Positions 52,051-61,381 of a stretch of DNA of 64,000 nt are shown one piece after another (position 1 is the first letter of the stretch; every line of letters starts with the position of its first letter). This DNA is from Streptomyces venezuelae (GTDB lineage: Bacteria; Actinomycetota; Actinomycetes; Streptomycetales; Streptomycetaceae): positions 6,014,001 through 6,078,000 of the forward strand of contig NZ_CP029191.1 in the NCBI RefSeq assembly GCF_008642335.1. The letters are read 5' to 3'. A model generated the notes under the pieces. That model saw only the letters and a list, made by a program, of their open reading frames with translations, searched no databases and was not told the DNA's origin. Position numbers and translations under genes: made by a program.

Positions 52051-54021
52051 ATGACGAAGCCCTCGCTCCCCGAGCTCCTGCACGCTGCCGTCGCCGCTGT
52101 CGGCGGTACGGAACGCCCTGGCCAGGTGTCCATGGCCGAGACCGTCGCCGAGGCGATCGACGATGGCTCCCACCTGCTGGTCCAGGCCGGCACCGGCACC
52201 GGTAAATCCCTGGGCTACCTGGTGCCGGCGCTCGCCCACGGCGAGCCGGTGGTGATCGCGACGGCCACCCTCGCCCTGCAGCGACAGCTCGTGGAGCGCG
52301 ACCTGCCGCGCACCGTGGACGCCCTGCATCCGCTGCTGCGCCGCCGACCGCAGTTCGCGATGCTCAAGGGGCGCTCGAACTATCTCTGCCTGCACCGCCT
52401 CCACGAGGGCATGCCGCAGGACGAGGAGGAGGGCCTTTTCGATCAGTTCGAGGCGGCCGCTCCCACCAGCAGGCTGGGCCAGGACCTCCTGCGCATGCGG
52501 GACTGGGCGGACGAGACCGAGACCGGTGACCGCGACGATCTGACCCCCGGGGTCTCCGACCGGGCCTGGTCCCAGGTGTCCGTCTCCTCCAGGGAGTGCC
52601 TGGGAGCGTCGAAGTGTGCCTACGGAGCGGAGTGCTTCGCGGAGGCGGCCCGCGAGCGCGCCAAGCTCTCCGAGGTCGTCGTCACGAACCACGCGCTGCT
52701 CGCCATCGACGCCATCGAAGGCGCCCCTGTCCTGCCTCAGCACGAAGTGCTGATCGTGGACGAGGCGCATGAGCTGGTCTCCCGCGTCACCGGCGTGGCC
52801 ACCGGGGAGCTCACTCCGGGGCAGGTCAGCCGTGCCGTGCGCCGGGCCGCGAAGCTGGTCAACGAGAAGGCCGCGGACCAGCTCCAGACCGCTTCGGAGG
52901 GCTTCGAGCGGCTGATGGAGCTGGCCCTGCCCGGCCGACTCGAAGAGATTCCCGAGGACCTCGGCTATGCGCTGATGGCCCTGCGGGACGCCGCGCGCAC
53001 GGTCATCAGCGCGCTCGGCTCGACCCGGGACAAGTCGGTCCAGGACGAGGACGCGGTCCGCAAGCAGGCGCTCGCCTCCGTGGAGTCGATCCACGACGTG
53101 GCGGAGCGCATCACGAACGGTTCCGAGTGGGACGTGGTCTGGTACGAGCGCCATGATCGCTACGGAGCCTCCCTCCGGGTGGCCCCCATGTCCGTGTCGG
53201 GGCTCCTCAGGGAGAAGCTCTTCGCCGACCGTTCGGTCGTCCTGACCTCCGCCACGCTCAAGCTGGGCGGTGACTTCAACGGAGTGGGGGCCTCGCTCGG
53301 TCTCGCCCCGGAAGGCACCGAAGCCGATGACGCGCCCGTCTGGAAGGGGCTCGACGTCGGCTCCCCGTTCGACTACGGCAAGCAGGGCATCCTGTACGTC
53401 GCCAAGCATCTGGCCCGGCCGGGACGCGAGGGCACGCGCAGCGACATGCTGGATGAGCTGGCCGAGCTGATCGAGGCGGCCGGCGGGCGCACCCTCGGCC
53501 TGTTCTCCTCGATGCGAGCCGCTCAGGGGGCGGCGGAGGAGCTGCGGGAGCGGTTGGACATGCCGATCCTCCTGCAGGGTGAGGAGACGCTGGGCGAGCT
53601 GATCAAGGGCTTCGCGGCCGACCCGAAGACCTGCCTGTTCGGGACGCTCTCGCTGTGGCAGGGCGTCGACGTGCCGGGCCCCAGCTGCCAGCTGGTGGTC
53701 ATGGACAAGATCCCGTTCCCGCGTCCCGACGATCCGCTGATGAGCGCCCGCCAGAAGGCGGTCGACGAAGCCGGTGGCAATGGCTTCATGGCGGTCGCGG
53801 CGACCCACGCGGCCCTGCTGATGGCGCAGGGCGCGGGACGTCTCGTACGGGCCTCCGGGGACCGTGGAGTGGTCGCTGTCCTGGACCCCCGCCTGGCGAC
53901 GGCCCGCTACGGCAGCTACCTGCGGGCTTCGCTGCCCGATTTCTGGTACACGACGGACCGCAATCAGGCCCGTCGCTCGCTGGCCGCGATCGACGCGGCG
54001 GCGAAGGCGGACGAGGCGTAG
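52051..54021 (+). CDS. ATP-dependent DNA helicase, DinG/XPD family
   Basis: A 656-residue SF2 Fe-S helicase. Walker A AGTGTGKS at 46-53; VDEAHEL near residue 237. The four Fe-S Cys are C113, C183, C189 and C195 (SNYLCLHRL; SRECLGASKCAYGAEC). C-terminal motifs include FGTLSLWQGVDVPG and QGAGRLVRA. It lacks an exonuclease domain. Members unwind 5'-3' and act on R-loops, D-loops and G-quadruplexes. The damage-type promoter 9 bp upstream fits a repair role. It is convergent with lexA. Confidence 0.93.
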   Translation: MTKPSLPELLHAAVAAVGGTERPGQVSMAETVAEAIDDGSHLLVQAGTGTGKSLGYLVPALAHGEPVVIATATLALQRQLVERDLPRTVDALHPLLRRRPQFAMLKGRSNYLCLHRLHEGMPQDEEEGLFDQFEAAAPTSRLGQDLLRMRDWADETETGDRDDLTPGVSDRAWSQVSVSSRECLGASKCAYGAECFAEAARERAKLSEVVVTNHALLAIDAIEGAPVLPQHEVLIVDEAHELVSRVTGVATGELTPGQVSRAVRRAAKLVNEKAADQLQTASEGFERLMELALPGRLEEIPEDLGYALMALRDAARTVISALGSTRDKSVQDEDAVRKQALASVESIHDVAERITNGSEWDVVWYERHDRYGASLRVAPMSVSGLLREKLFADRSVVLTSATLKLGGDFNGVGASLGLAPEGTEADDAPVWKGLDVGSPFDYGKQGILYVAKHLARPGREGTRSDMLDELAELIEAAGGRTLGLFSSMRAAQGAAEELRERLDMPILLQGEETLGELIKGFAADPKTCLFGTLSLWQGVDVPGPSCQLVVMDKIPFPRPDDPLMSARQKAVDEAGGNGFMAVAATHAALLMAQGAGRLVRASGDRGVVAVLDPRLATARYGSYLRASLPDFWYTTDRNQARRSLAAIDAAAKADEA

Positions 54022-54111
54022 CCCCGACTGGCTCCGACGGCGCAGGTCGTCGGAGACGCAGCAGGGCCCCGGAACCGGCGCAGTTGGTTCCGGGGCCCGG
54101 TCAGGGGCGAG

Positions 54112-54897
54112 TCACACCCGCCGGAGCACCGCCACGACCTTGCCGAGGATCGTCGCCTCGTCGCCGGGGATCGGCTGGTACGCGGAGTTGTGCGGGAGCA
54201 GCCAGACGTGGCCGTCCTCGCGCTTGAATCGCTTGACCGTCGCCTCGCCGTCCAGCATGGCGGCCACGATGTCGCCGTTCTCCGCGACGGGCTGGCGGCG
54301 CACCGTGACCCAGTCGCCGTCACAGATGGCGGCTTCGATCATGGAGTCACCGACGACCTTCAGTACGAAGAGCTCGCCGTCACCGACCAGCTGGCGCGGG
54401 AGCGGGAAGACGTCCTCGACCGATTCTTCGGCGAGGATCGGTCCGCCGGCGGCGATGCGGCCCACGAGGGGGACGTACGACGCGGCGGGCTTGCCTGTGG
54501 TGTCGGTGGGCTGGCTGCTGGGCTGGTCCGAGCCCCGCACCTCGTACGCCCGCGGGCGGTGCGGGTCGCGGCGCAGGAAGCCCTTGCGCTCCAGAGCCAT
54601 CAGCTGGTGGGCCACGGAGGAGGTGCTGGAGAGCCCCACCGCCTGACCGATCTCCCGCATGGACGGCGGGTAGCCTCGCCGCTGCACGGAGTCCCTGATG
54701 ACCTCGATCACTCGGCGTTGCCTGTCGGTCAGCCCCGAGCTGTCCGCGCGGATGCCTGGAGGTCGGCCCGGCAGGGAGCGAGTGGGCTTGGGCCCCTCCT
54801 GGTTCGTGGCTGCGTCATTCATGGCATGCACCGGCTCGAGTCGGCTCTGGGAGCGGTCCTGGGCTGTGATGGTGGCGCTGTCTGCGGTGGTGGTCAC
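54112..54897 (-). CDS. lexA: SOS repressor LexA
   Basis: A 261-residue repressor. The N-terminal wHTH (about 55-120) contains [20 protein letters not shown]. The linker leads to the cleavage site Ala150-Gly151 (RIAAGGPI). The peptidase dyad is Ser185 (GDSM) and Lys222 (TVKRF). The 50-residue N-terminal extension ahead of the HTH is longer than in E. coli LexA. Start GTG 54897 after AGAGGGG; an internal ATG at 54822 is also plausible. A LexA-like box lies 70 bp upstream. Confidence 0.96.
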   Translation of the reverse strand: MTTTADSATITAQDRSQSRLEPVHAMNDAATNQEGPKPTRSLPGRPPGIRADSSGLTDRQRRVIEVIRDSVQRRGYPPSMREIGQAVGLSSTSSVAHQLMALERKGFLRRDPHRPRAYEVRGSDQPSSQPTDTTGKPAASYVPLVGRIAAGGPILAEESVEDVFPLPRQLVGDGELFVLKVVGDSMIEAAICDGDWVTVRRQPVAENGDIVAAMLDGEATVKRFKREDGHVWLLPHNSAYQPIPGDEATILGKVVAVLRRV

Positions 54898-54966
54898 GTC
54901 GGTCGGCCCCTCTCGAGATGTTCTCTCCCTAGCTAGCCAACGGTAGTTGCTTTCGAAAGGTTGCGC

Positions 54967-54980
54967 CAAACACACGTTCG
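54967..54980 (-). promoter_or_regulatory. LexA (SOS) box in the lexA promoter region
   Basis: CAAACACACGTTCG on the plus strand, one mismatch from CGAAC-N4-GTTCG. It lies about 70 bp before the lexA GTG, in the right place for autorepression. The -10/-35 elements are not clear. Confidence 0.7.
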
Positions 54981-55237
54981 AGTGAAAAAACGGAGATTAC
55001 CTACCGTGATCATGTGTTTGGGTGTATGGCTAACGCTCGGGCCGAACGGCAATTCGGTTCATTACGGTACGCTTCACCGCCGGGACAGTGAGCCCCTCGG
55101 TGGGGCCCCCATACTGCCACCCGGCACCCCGTCAACCCGGCACCGGCCCCCGCCCAGAGCGGCGCGAGTGGCCTTTGCGTGCGTCCGGGATGGTCTGATG
55201 CGGCACGACACGCGCGATGCCGAAAAAGCGACCAAAC

Positions 55238-55281
55238 CCCAGATCTAGTGGTTGGATTGCGGCAGCAGCCCAGAAGTTGTG
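55238..55281 (+). promoter_or_regulatory. Tandem NrdR boxes before nrdR-nrdJ
   Basis: CCCAGATCTAGTGG (55238-55251) and CCCAGAAGTTGTGG (55268-55281) agree at 11 of 14 positions and start 30 bp apart, about three helical turns. The first is centred on the palindrome AGATCT. NrdR binds such paired boxes to repress ribonucleotide reductase genes. TATGCT at 55313-55318 is a candidate -10 just downstream. The remainder of the 496-bp lexA-nrdR gap shows no ORF with coding character. Confidence 0.75.
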
Positions 55282-55393
55282 GTCCCTGGTCTTTCAGGGG
55301 CTCGAGGATCGCCTATGCTTGGGGCTGCTTCGAGGGGCCCCAAGGGCCCGTTGATGCCGATGAGTCGTGCCGTGAAGGAGGGTTGGAAGTTCC

Positions 55394-55939
55394 ATGCACT
55401 GCCCCTTCTGCAGGCACCCCGACAGCCGCGTGGTCGACAGTCGCACCACTGACGACGGCACGTCGATCCGACGGCGCCGTCAGTGCCCCGACTGCTCCCG
55501 TCGTTTCACGACCGTGGAGACGTGCTCACTCATGGTGGTGAAGCGCAGCGGCGTGACGGAACCCTTCAGTCGCACCAAGGTCATCAATGGCGTCCGCAAG
55601 GCATGCCAGGGACGGCCCGTGACCGAGGATGCCCTCGCACTGCTCGGCCAGCGGGTCGAAGAAGCGGTGCGGGCCACCGGAAGCGCCGAGCTCACCACTC
55701 ATGACGTGGGCCTTGCCATACTCGGCCCGTTGCAGGAGCTCGACCTCGTCGCCTACCTGCGCTTCGCGTCCGTGTACCGGGCCTTCGACTCGCTCGAGGA
55801 CTTCGAGGCCGCCATCGGGGAACTGAGGGAACAGCGGCTCGAGGCCGAGCCGCGCGACGCGGGCGGAGAGCGCGTCGTGAACGACCGCGGGCCTGGCGGG
55901 ACTGTCGAAGTCCCGGTGCCCGCCACTGCCGCCGACTGA
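55394..55939 (+). CDS. nrdR: Transcriptional repressor NrdR
   Basis: A 181-residue repressor of ribonucleotide reductase genes. Zinc ribbon Cys C3, C6, C31, C34 ([28 protein letters not shown]). The ATP-cone (about 49-139) senses ATP/d[23 protein letters not shown] and [17 protein letters not shown]. The C-terminal 30 residues are a non-conserved extension. Start ATG 55394 after GGAGGGTTGG. nrdJ follows after 137 bp, the arrangement of nrdRJ in Streptomyces. Confidence 0.97.
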   Translation: MHCPFCRHPDSRVVDSRTTDDGTSIRRRRQCPDCSRRFTTVETCSLMVVKRSGVTEPFSRTKVINGVRKACQGRPVTEDALALLGQRVEEAVRATGSAELTTHDVGLAILGPLQELDLVAYLRFASVYRAFDSLEDFEAAIGELREQRLEAEPRDAGGERVVNDRGPGGTVEVPVPATAAD

Positions 55940-56019
55940 CCGGCTGGCCGACGGGCCGGCGGCGAACCAGACCTGTTGAAGGCGCCCTCCGGGGTGCCCT
56001 CGACACCAGACACACATCC

Positions 56020-56042
56020 GTGCCATGGGAACAACGTGGCAC
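56020..56042 (+). other. Small hairpin in the nrdR-nrdJ spacer
   Basis: GTGCCA-N11-TGGCAC, a perfect 6-bp stem 35 bp before nrdJ and 16 bp before its AGGGAGG ribosome-binding site. It could affect nrdJ expression. No cobalamin-riboswitch pattern was recognised in the spacer. Confidence 0.35.
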
Positions 56043-56076
56043 TTCAGGGCGTTTTAGCCTGATATAGGGAGGCGGC

Positions 56077-58974
56077 ATGACCGAGACGACGAGCGGCCCG
56101 GCACGAGGTTCCCGCGCCAAGGGTTCCAAGGCCAGCAAGGGTCTGCGTATCGAGCGCATCCACACGACCCCCGGCGTGCATCCGTACGACGAGGTGGTCT
56201 GGGAGCGCCGTGACGTCGTCATGACCAATTGGCGCGACGGCTCGATCAACTTCGAGCAGCGTGGCGTCGAGTTCCCCGACTTCTGGTCGGTGAATGCGGT
56301 CAACATCGTCACCAGCAAGTACTTCCGCGGGGCCGTCGGCACCCCGCAGCGCGAGACCGGCCTCAAGCAGCTGATCGACCGCATCGTGAAGACGTACCGC
56401 AAGGCTGGTGAGGACTACAACTACTTCGCCTCGCCCGCCGACGCGGAGATCTTCGAGCACGAGCTGGCCTACGCCCTCCTGCACCAGATCTTCAGCTTCA
56501 ACTCTCCGGTCTGGTTCAACGTCGGAACGCCCCAGCCCCAGCAGGTGTCCGCCTGCTTCATCCTGGCCGTCGACGACTCCATGGAGTCGATCCTCGACTG
56601 GTACAAGGAAGAGGGCATGATCTTCAAGGGCGGCTCCGGCGCCGGCCTGAACCTGTCCCGCATCCGTTCCTCCAAGGAGCTGCTGTCCTCCGGAGGCAAC
56701 GCCTCGGGCCCCGTCTCCTTCATGCGCGGTGCCGACGCCTCCGCCGGAACCATCAAGTCCGGTGGTGCCACCCGCCGCGCCGCCAAGATGGTCATCCTCG
56801 ACGTCGACCACCCCGACATCGAGGGCTTCATCGAGACCAAGGTGAAGGAAGAGGAGAAGATCCGCGCCCTGCGTGACGCGGGCTTCGACATGGACCTGGG
56901 CGGCGACGACATCACGTCCGTCCAGTACCAGAACGCCAACAACTCGGTCCGTGTGAACGACACGTTCATGAAGGCGGTCGAGGAGGGCGGCAAGTTCGGC
57001 CTCACCTCCCGCATGACGGGCGACGTCATCGAGGAGGTCGACGCCAAGTCGCTCTTCCGCAAGATGGCCGAGGCCGCCTGGGCGTGTGCCGACCCCGGCA
57101 TCCAGTACGACGACACGATCAACGCCTGGCACACCTGCCCGGAGTCCGGCCGCATCAACGGCTCGAACCCGTGCAGTGAGTACATGCACCTGGACAACAC
57201 GTCCTGCAACCTCGCCTCGCTGAACCTGATGAAGTTCCTGAAGGACGACGGCAAGGGCAACCAGTCCTTCGAGTCCGAGCGCTTCTCCAAGGTCGTCGAG
57301 CTGGTCATCACCGCGATGGACATCTCCATCTGCTTCGCGGACTTCCCGACGCAGAAGATCGGCGAGAACACCCGCGCCTTCCGTCAGCTGGGCATCGGCT
57401 ACGCCAACCTGGGCGCCCTGCTCATGGCGACCGGCCACGCCTACGACTCGGACGGCGGCCGTGCCCTCGCCGGTGCCATCACGTCGCTGATGACGGGTAC
57501 CTCGTACAAGCGCTCCGCCGAGCTCGCCGCGGTCGTCGGCCCGTACGACGGCTACGCCAAGAACGCCACGCCGCACAAGCGCGTCATGAAGCAGCACGCC
57601 GACGCCAACGCCGCGGCCGTCCGCATGGACGACCTGGACACGCCGATCTGGGCCGCCGCCACGGAGGCCTGGCAGGACGTCGTCCGCCTCGGCGAGAAGA
57701 ACGGTTTCCGTAACTCTCAGGCCTCGGTCATCGCCCCGACCGGCACCATCGGTCTCGCGATGTCCTGCGACACCACGGGCCTGGAGCCCGACCTCGCCCT
57801 GGTGAAGTTCAAGAAGCTCGTCGGCGGCGGCTCGATGCAGATCGTCAACGGCACCGTGCCGCAGGCCCTGCGTCGCCTGGGCTACCAGGAGGAGCAGATC
57901 GAGGCGGTCGTCGCCCACATCGCCGAGAACGGCAACGTGATCGACGCCCCGGGCCTGAAGCCCGAGCACTACGAAGTCTTCGACTGCGCCATGGGCGAGC
58001 GTTCCATCTCCGCGATGGGCCACGTCCGCATGATGGCCGCGATCCAGCCCTGGATCTCGGGAGCCCTCTCCAAGACGGTCAACCTCCCGGAGACCGCCAC
58101 CGTCGAGGACGTCGAAGAGGTCTACTTCGAGGCCTGGAAGATGGGCGTCAAGGCGCTCGCCATCTACCGCGACAACTGCAAGGTCGGCCAGCCCCTCTCC
58201 GCCAAGAAGAAGGAGGAGGAGAAGGCCGAGATCACCGAGAAGACCGAGGACACGATCCGTGCCGCGGTCGAGAAGGTGGTCGAGTACCGCCCGGTCCGCA
58301 AGCGCCTCCCCAAGGGCCGTCCCGGCATCACCACGTCCTTCACGGTGGGTGGCGCCGAGGGCTACATGACCGCGAACTCCTACCCGGACGACGGTCTCGG
58401 TGAGGTCTTCCTGAAGATGTCCAAGCAGGGCTCGACCCTCGCGGGCATGATGGACGCCTTCTCCATCGCCGTCTCCGTCGGTCTGCAGTACGGCGTGCCC
58501 CTGGAGACGTACGTCTCCAAGTTCACGAACATGCGCTTCGAGCCGGCCGGCATGACGGACGACCCGGACGTGCGGATGGCGCAGTCGATCGTCGACTACA
58601 TCTTCCGCCGCCTGGCGCTTGACTTCCTGCCCTTCGAGACGCGTTCCGCGCTCGGCATCCACTCGGCCGAGGAGCGTCAGCGCCACCTGGAGACCGGGTC
58701 GTACGAGCCCGCCGAGGACGAGGTGGACGTCGAGGGCCTGGCCCAGTCCGCTCCGCGGCAGCCCGAGTCCCTGAAGGCGGTCGCCACGCCGAAGGCGGAG
58801 GCGGAGACGGTCAAGGAGGTCCCGCAGCAGGCGCACACCAGCGCTGAACTCGTCGAGATGCAGCTGGGCATCCAGGCCGACGCCCCGCTCTGCTTCTCCT
58901 GCGGCACGAAGATGCAGCGCGCCGGCTCCTGCTACATCTGCGAGGGCTGCGGCTCGACCAGCGGCTGCAGCTGA
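56077..58974 (+). CDS. nrdJ: Class II (adenosylcobalamin-dependent) ribonucleotide reductase
   Basis: A 965-residue B12-dependent reductase making deoxynucleotides without oxygen. Substrate-site Cys in SACFILAVDDSMESI, the NPCSEYMHLDNTSCNLASLN block with the thiyl-radical Cys, and the APTGTIG loop are present. The C-terminus has a zinc-ribbon (CFSCGTKMQRAGSCYICEGC) that carries the reducible Cys pair. No ATP-cone is obvious at the N-terminus. Start ATG 56077 after AGGGAGG. It is controlled together with nrdR by the upstream NrdR boxes. Confidence 0.97.
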   Translation: MTETTSGPARGSRAKGSKASKGLRIERIHTTPGVHPYDEVVWERRDVVMTNWRDGSINFEQRGVEFPDFWSVNAVNIVTSKYFRGAVGTPQRETGLKQLIDRIVKTYRKAGEDYNYFASPADAEIFEHELAYALLHQIFSFNSPVWFNVGTPQPQQVSACFILAVDDSMESILDWYKEEGMIFKGGSGAGLNLSRIRSSKELLSSGGNASGPVSFMRGADASAGTIKSGGATRRAAKMVILDVDHPDIEGFIETKVKEEEKIRALRDAGFDMDLGGDDITSVQYQNANNSVRVNDTFMKAVEEGGKFGLTSRMTGDVIEEVDAKSLFRKMAEAAWACADPGIQYDDTINAWHTCPESGRINGSNPCSEYMHLDNTSCNLASLNLMKFLKDDGKGNQSFESERFSKVVELVITAMDISICFADFPTQKIGENTRAFRQLGIGYANLGALLMATGHAYDSDGGRALAGAITSLMTGTSYKRSAELAAVVGPYDGYAKNATPHKRVMKQHADANAAAVRMDDLDTPIWAAATEAWQDVVRLGEKNGFRNSQASVIAPTGTIGLAMSCDTTGLEPDLALVKFKKLVGGGSMQIVNGTVPQALRRLGYQEEQIEAVVAHIAENGNVIDAPGLKPEHYEVFDCAMGERSISAMGHVRMMAAIQPWISGALSKTVNLPETATVEDVEEVYFEAWKMGVKALAIYRDNCKVGQPLSAKKKEEEKAEITEKTEDTIRAAVEKVVEYRPVRKRLPKGRPGITTSFTVGGAEGYMTANSYPDDGLGEVFLKMSKQGSTLAGMMDAFSIAVSVGLQYGVPLETYVSKFTNMRFEPAGMTDDPDVRMAQSIVDYIFRRLALDFLPFETRSALGIHSAEERQRHLETGSYEPAEDEVDVEGLAQSAPRQPESLKAVATPKAEAETVKEVPQQAHTSAELVEMQLGIQADAPLCFSCGTKMQRAGSCYICEGCGSTSGCS

Positions 58975-59043
58975 CAGCGACCGGTCCACGTCCGACGCGC
59001 GGTGCTGAGCGCTCCGCGCGGAGGACGGTGGGCCGAACCTGAG

Positions 59044-59074
59044 AGAGGGTGTCGACCATGGGTCGGCACCCTCT
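59044..59074. terminator. Bidirectional terminator between nrdJ and terD-like gene
   Basis: AGAGGGTGTCGACC-ATG-GGTCGGCACCCTCT, a 14-bp stem with one G-U/A-C irregularity and a 3-nt loop, between convergent genes and ending 10 bp from the TerD stop. Confidence 0.8.
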
Positions 59075-59083
59075 TCCGGTGCG

Positions 59084-59611
59084 TCAGTGTTCGCTGCCCA
59101 TCAGGGACGCGAAGGTCGTCGGGTCGGCATCGAAGCCGCGGACGAGACCGCGGAACGACCACGCTCCGGCTGCGTCCCGCGTGAACTGGGCGATCGTTGC
59201 GGCCGTGCTGCCGGCGACGTCGGAGAGGTCGCTCTCCGCCAGGTTGTTGTGACCCTCGCGGATGCGGAACGCGGCGTTGGAGATGTCTCCGAAGACCTTC
59301 TGTCCCGTCTCCTGCTGTATGGCCACTCCCACCACGACACGCGTGTAGGTCGGGGCGAGCCGGTCCAGTTCCAGCGTCATGATCTCGTCGAAACCGAAAC
59401 CCTGGCCCGTCCTGCTGTCACGGTTGAGGGTGATCGTGCCGTCGGGGGAGCGGCTGTCGAAGTGCACGAGGTACACAGGGGCGCCATACGGAGCGTCGGC
59501 CGCGTACGTCGCCGCGATGATGTCGAGGTCATTGGGCGGCGTTCCGGCCGGGCTCGGGTCCCACTTGAGACCGACTTCGACCTTCTTGATGCCCTTGTGG
59601 ACACTGTTCAC
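59084..59611 (-). CDS. TerD-family stress protein
   Basis: A 175-residue TerD-domain protein. The Ca-binding beta-sandwich pattern is clear: VGLKWDPSP near the start, DLDIIAATYAADAPYG, and DEIMTLELDRLAPTYTRVVV. TerD proteins bind calcium and act in tellurite or other stress responses, normally in larger ter clusters; none is seen here. Start GTG 59611 after AAGGAGGGGG. It is a solo gene convergent with nrdJ. Confidence 0.88.
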   Translation of the reverse strand: MNSVHKGIKKVEVGLKWDPSPAGTPPNDLDIIAATYAADAPYGAPVYLVHFDSRSPDGTITLNRDSRTGQGFGFDEIMTLELDRLAPTYTRVVVGVAIQQETGQKVFGDISNAAFRIREGHNNLAESDLSDVAGSTAATIAQFTRDAAGAWSFRGLVRGFDADPTTFASLMGSEH

Positions 59612-59812
59612 TGGACTTCCCCCTCCTTGTTCCCCGGGTTCCCCGGCCGCTCCGACCGCGCGAGGCCTGTTCCACCACGTGCACGCCATGACGTAACGCA
59701 CACGCTACGGCGTACGACTGACAACGTCGTAGCGCCCCAGGTCAGAGACTGGTCAAGTGAGCCACGCCCAAACCTGGTTGGTGCGGTGCACGACCCCGTA
59801 GATCATGGACCC

Positions 59813-60643
59813 ATGACATGGAACGGGGAAGAACTCGACATCGATGCCTACTTGGCGAGGCTCGGACATACGGGCAAGACGGAGCCGGACCTGGAGACCC
59901 TGCGCACGCTCCACAGGGAGCATGTCGCGGCGATCCCCTTCGAGAATCTCGAGATGATGCTCGGCAGGCCGGTCCCGCTGGACCTGCCCGCCCTGCAGGA
60001 CAAACTGCTGCGTCGGCAACGGGGCGGCTACTGCTACGAACAGAATCTGCTCTTCGCGGCCGCCCTGGAACGCATCGGCTTCCATGTCGTCGGTCTCGGG
60101 GCACGTGTCAGGGCCGGGGCCACCTCCACGCGTGCGGTGAGTCACATGCTCCTCAAGGTGGAGGTCGACGGGGAAGCCTGGCACTGCGACACCGGCTTCG
60201 GAGCCGACGGGCTGCTCGAACCGATCCCGTTGCGCGGGGATGTGGAAATGCGACAAGGAGAGTGGCGATTCAGCCTCCACGAGGAGGATGAGGACGAAGG
60301 CGTCCTGGTGCTGCGGACATGGCAGCCCGGAAGCGGATGGTTCGACCTCTACGCGTACACACAGGAGCGGCGCCTCCCCGTCGACTACGTGGTGATGAAC
60401 CACTACACCTCGACCCACCCCAGGTCGTCGTTCATTCGCCGGCCCGTGCTGCAGAAGGCCGGTCCCGAGGTGCGCCGCAGGCTGGTCGGCGATCTGCTGA
60501 CGCTGACCCATCCGGACGGCACGACGGACGAACGAAGCGTTCCTGTGGGCGAATTGACGGACGTTCTCGACCGCGAGTTCGGTATTGAACTCGATGCCGA
60601 GGACTCCGCGGAGCTGATCCGGGTGCACTACGCCGGAGCGTGA
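59813..60643 (+). CDS. Arylamine N-acetyltransferase
   Basis: A 276-residue NAT that transfers acetyl-CoA to arylamines, hydrazines or amide-bond substrates. Catalytic triad Cys74 (GGYCYEQN), His111 (AVSHMLLKV) and Asp126 (HCDTGFG). The N-terminal IPFENLEMMLG and the C-terminal HPRSSFI region are family features. The length fits bacterial NAT. Start ATG 59813, with a weak GGA upstream. A similar enzyme closes the ansamycin ring, but no ansamycin genes are near. Confidence 0.93.
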   Translation: MTWNGEELDIDAYLARLGHTGKTEPDLETLRTLHREHVAAIPFENLEMMLGRPVPLDLPALQDKLLRRQRGGYCYEQNLLFAAALERIGFHVVGLGARVRAGATSTRAVSHMLLKVEVDGEAWHCDTGFGADGLLEPIPLRGDVEMRQGEWRFSLHEEDEDEGVLVLRTWQPGSGWFDLYAYTQERRLPVDYVVMNHYTSTHPRSSFIRRPVLQKAGPEVRRRLVGDLLTLTHPDGTTDERSVPVGELTDVLDREFGIELDAEDSAELIRVHYAGA

Positions 60644-60676
60644 CCCGGGCCGTGCTCCGCGCCGTACGATGGCGCG

Positions 60677-61282
60677 GTGCTGGTCAAGTGGATTCGCTGC
60701 TCCGTGGTCGATCGTCGGGGGTTCGAACGAGGACAGCGGAAGTGGGCGGGGCTCTTGGGGGAGCCGGGGTTCCGGGGGCAGGGCGGGGGGTGGAGCCGAG
60801 GGCGGCAGGGTGTCGCCCATGTCTTCACGTTCTGGGAGAGCCGCGCCTTCTACGACTCCTTCATGGCCCGTTCCCACGATCGGCTGGCGGCCGGGCAGTC
60901 CGGCACCTACAAGGACCTCCGAGCCAAGCTCTTCGACCACCGTTTCGATGTGAAGACCGGGTTCGAGCCGCGCTTCACCGACGTGGACGTGGTGCGCGTC
61001 GCGCACTGCCGGGTCCGGGAGCCGCGGGTGGAGCATTTCGCGCTGATGCAGGAGAAGGTCTGGAACCCTGCCATGGCCGGCTCGCCCGGCATGGTGCGGG
61101 GCCTCTTCGGCGAGGCGCCCGGACACGAATTCCTGGTCCTTTCCATGTGGTTGTCGTCGGCCGAGCACGGCAAGTACCGCGCCGAGCGGGTGGAGCGTCT
61201 CTCGCTGCGGGCGCAGACGGAGGCCGATGTCGCTGCGCTCGCGGGCGACATCGTGGAACTGGAACCGTCGTGGACGGTGTGA
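60677..61282 (+). CDS. DUF4937-like conserved hypothetical protein
   Basis: A 201-residue protein with two similar halves resembling the ferredoxin-like (ABM/YdbC) alpha-beta barrel fold: KWIRCSVVDRRGFERGQRKW near the start and ARVEHFALMQEKVWNPAM-type pattern (PRVEHFALMQEKVWNPAMAG) in the second half, each followed by VFTFWESRAFYDSFM or LVLSMWLSSAEHGKYRAERV. Substrate and activity are unknown. Start GTG 60677. It follows NAT after 33 bp on the same strand. Confidence 0.75.
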   Translation: MLVKWIRCSVVDRRGFERGQRKWAGLLGEPGFRGQGGGWSRGRQGVAHVFTFWESRAFYDSFMARSHDRLAAGQSGTYKDLRAKLFDHRFDVKTGFEPRFTDVDVVRVAHCRVREPRVEHFALMQEKVWNPAMAGSPGMVRGLFGEAPGHEFLVLSMWLSSAEHGKYRAERVERLSLRAQTEADVAALAGDIVELEPSWTV

Positions 61283-61295
61283 CCTCTTCTTGATC

Positions 61296-61346
61296 CTGGG
61301 GCGGCCGGGCACGCTGGGGCCGCTGGGCTTGCTGGGGCGGCCGGGC
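61296..61346 (+). repeat. Short direct repeat in the DUF4937-TetR spacer
   Basis: CTGGGGCGGCCGGGC occurs at 61296-61310 and again at 61332-61346, with related GCTGGGG copies between them. Probably a low-complexity GC tract between convergent genes. Confidence 0.6.
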
Positions 61347-61381
61347 CCGCTGGAGGCCGGGGGCCTGGGTTGCCGCCCACC

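Noticed and set aside
55044..55062. Inverted repeat GAAC-N9-GTTC between lexA and nrdR as a second LexA box
   Set aside because: Spacing differs from the GAAC-N4-GTTC of actinobacterial SOS boxes.
55940..56076. Cobalamin riboswitch before nrdJ
   Set aside because: Spacer is only 137 bp and lacks a recognisable B12-box; the small hairpin alone is insufficient.
56044..58989. 981-codon open frame opposite nrdJ
   Set aside because: Mirror of the strongly biased nrdJ codons; repetitive Leu/Gly/Asp/Arg/Val content and no recognisable motif.
61283..61381. Repeat-rich spacer as part of a coding sequence on the minus strand
   Set aside because: The reading is a Pro/Gln/Arg ladder from a simple GC repeat, without homology, between two convergent genes with clear stops.
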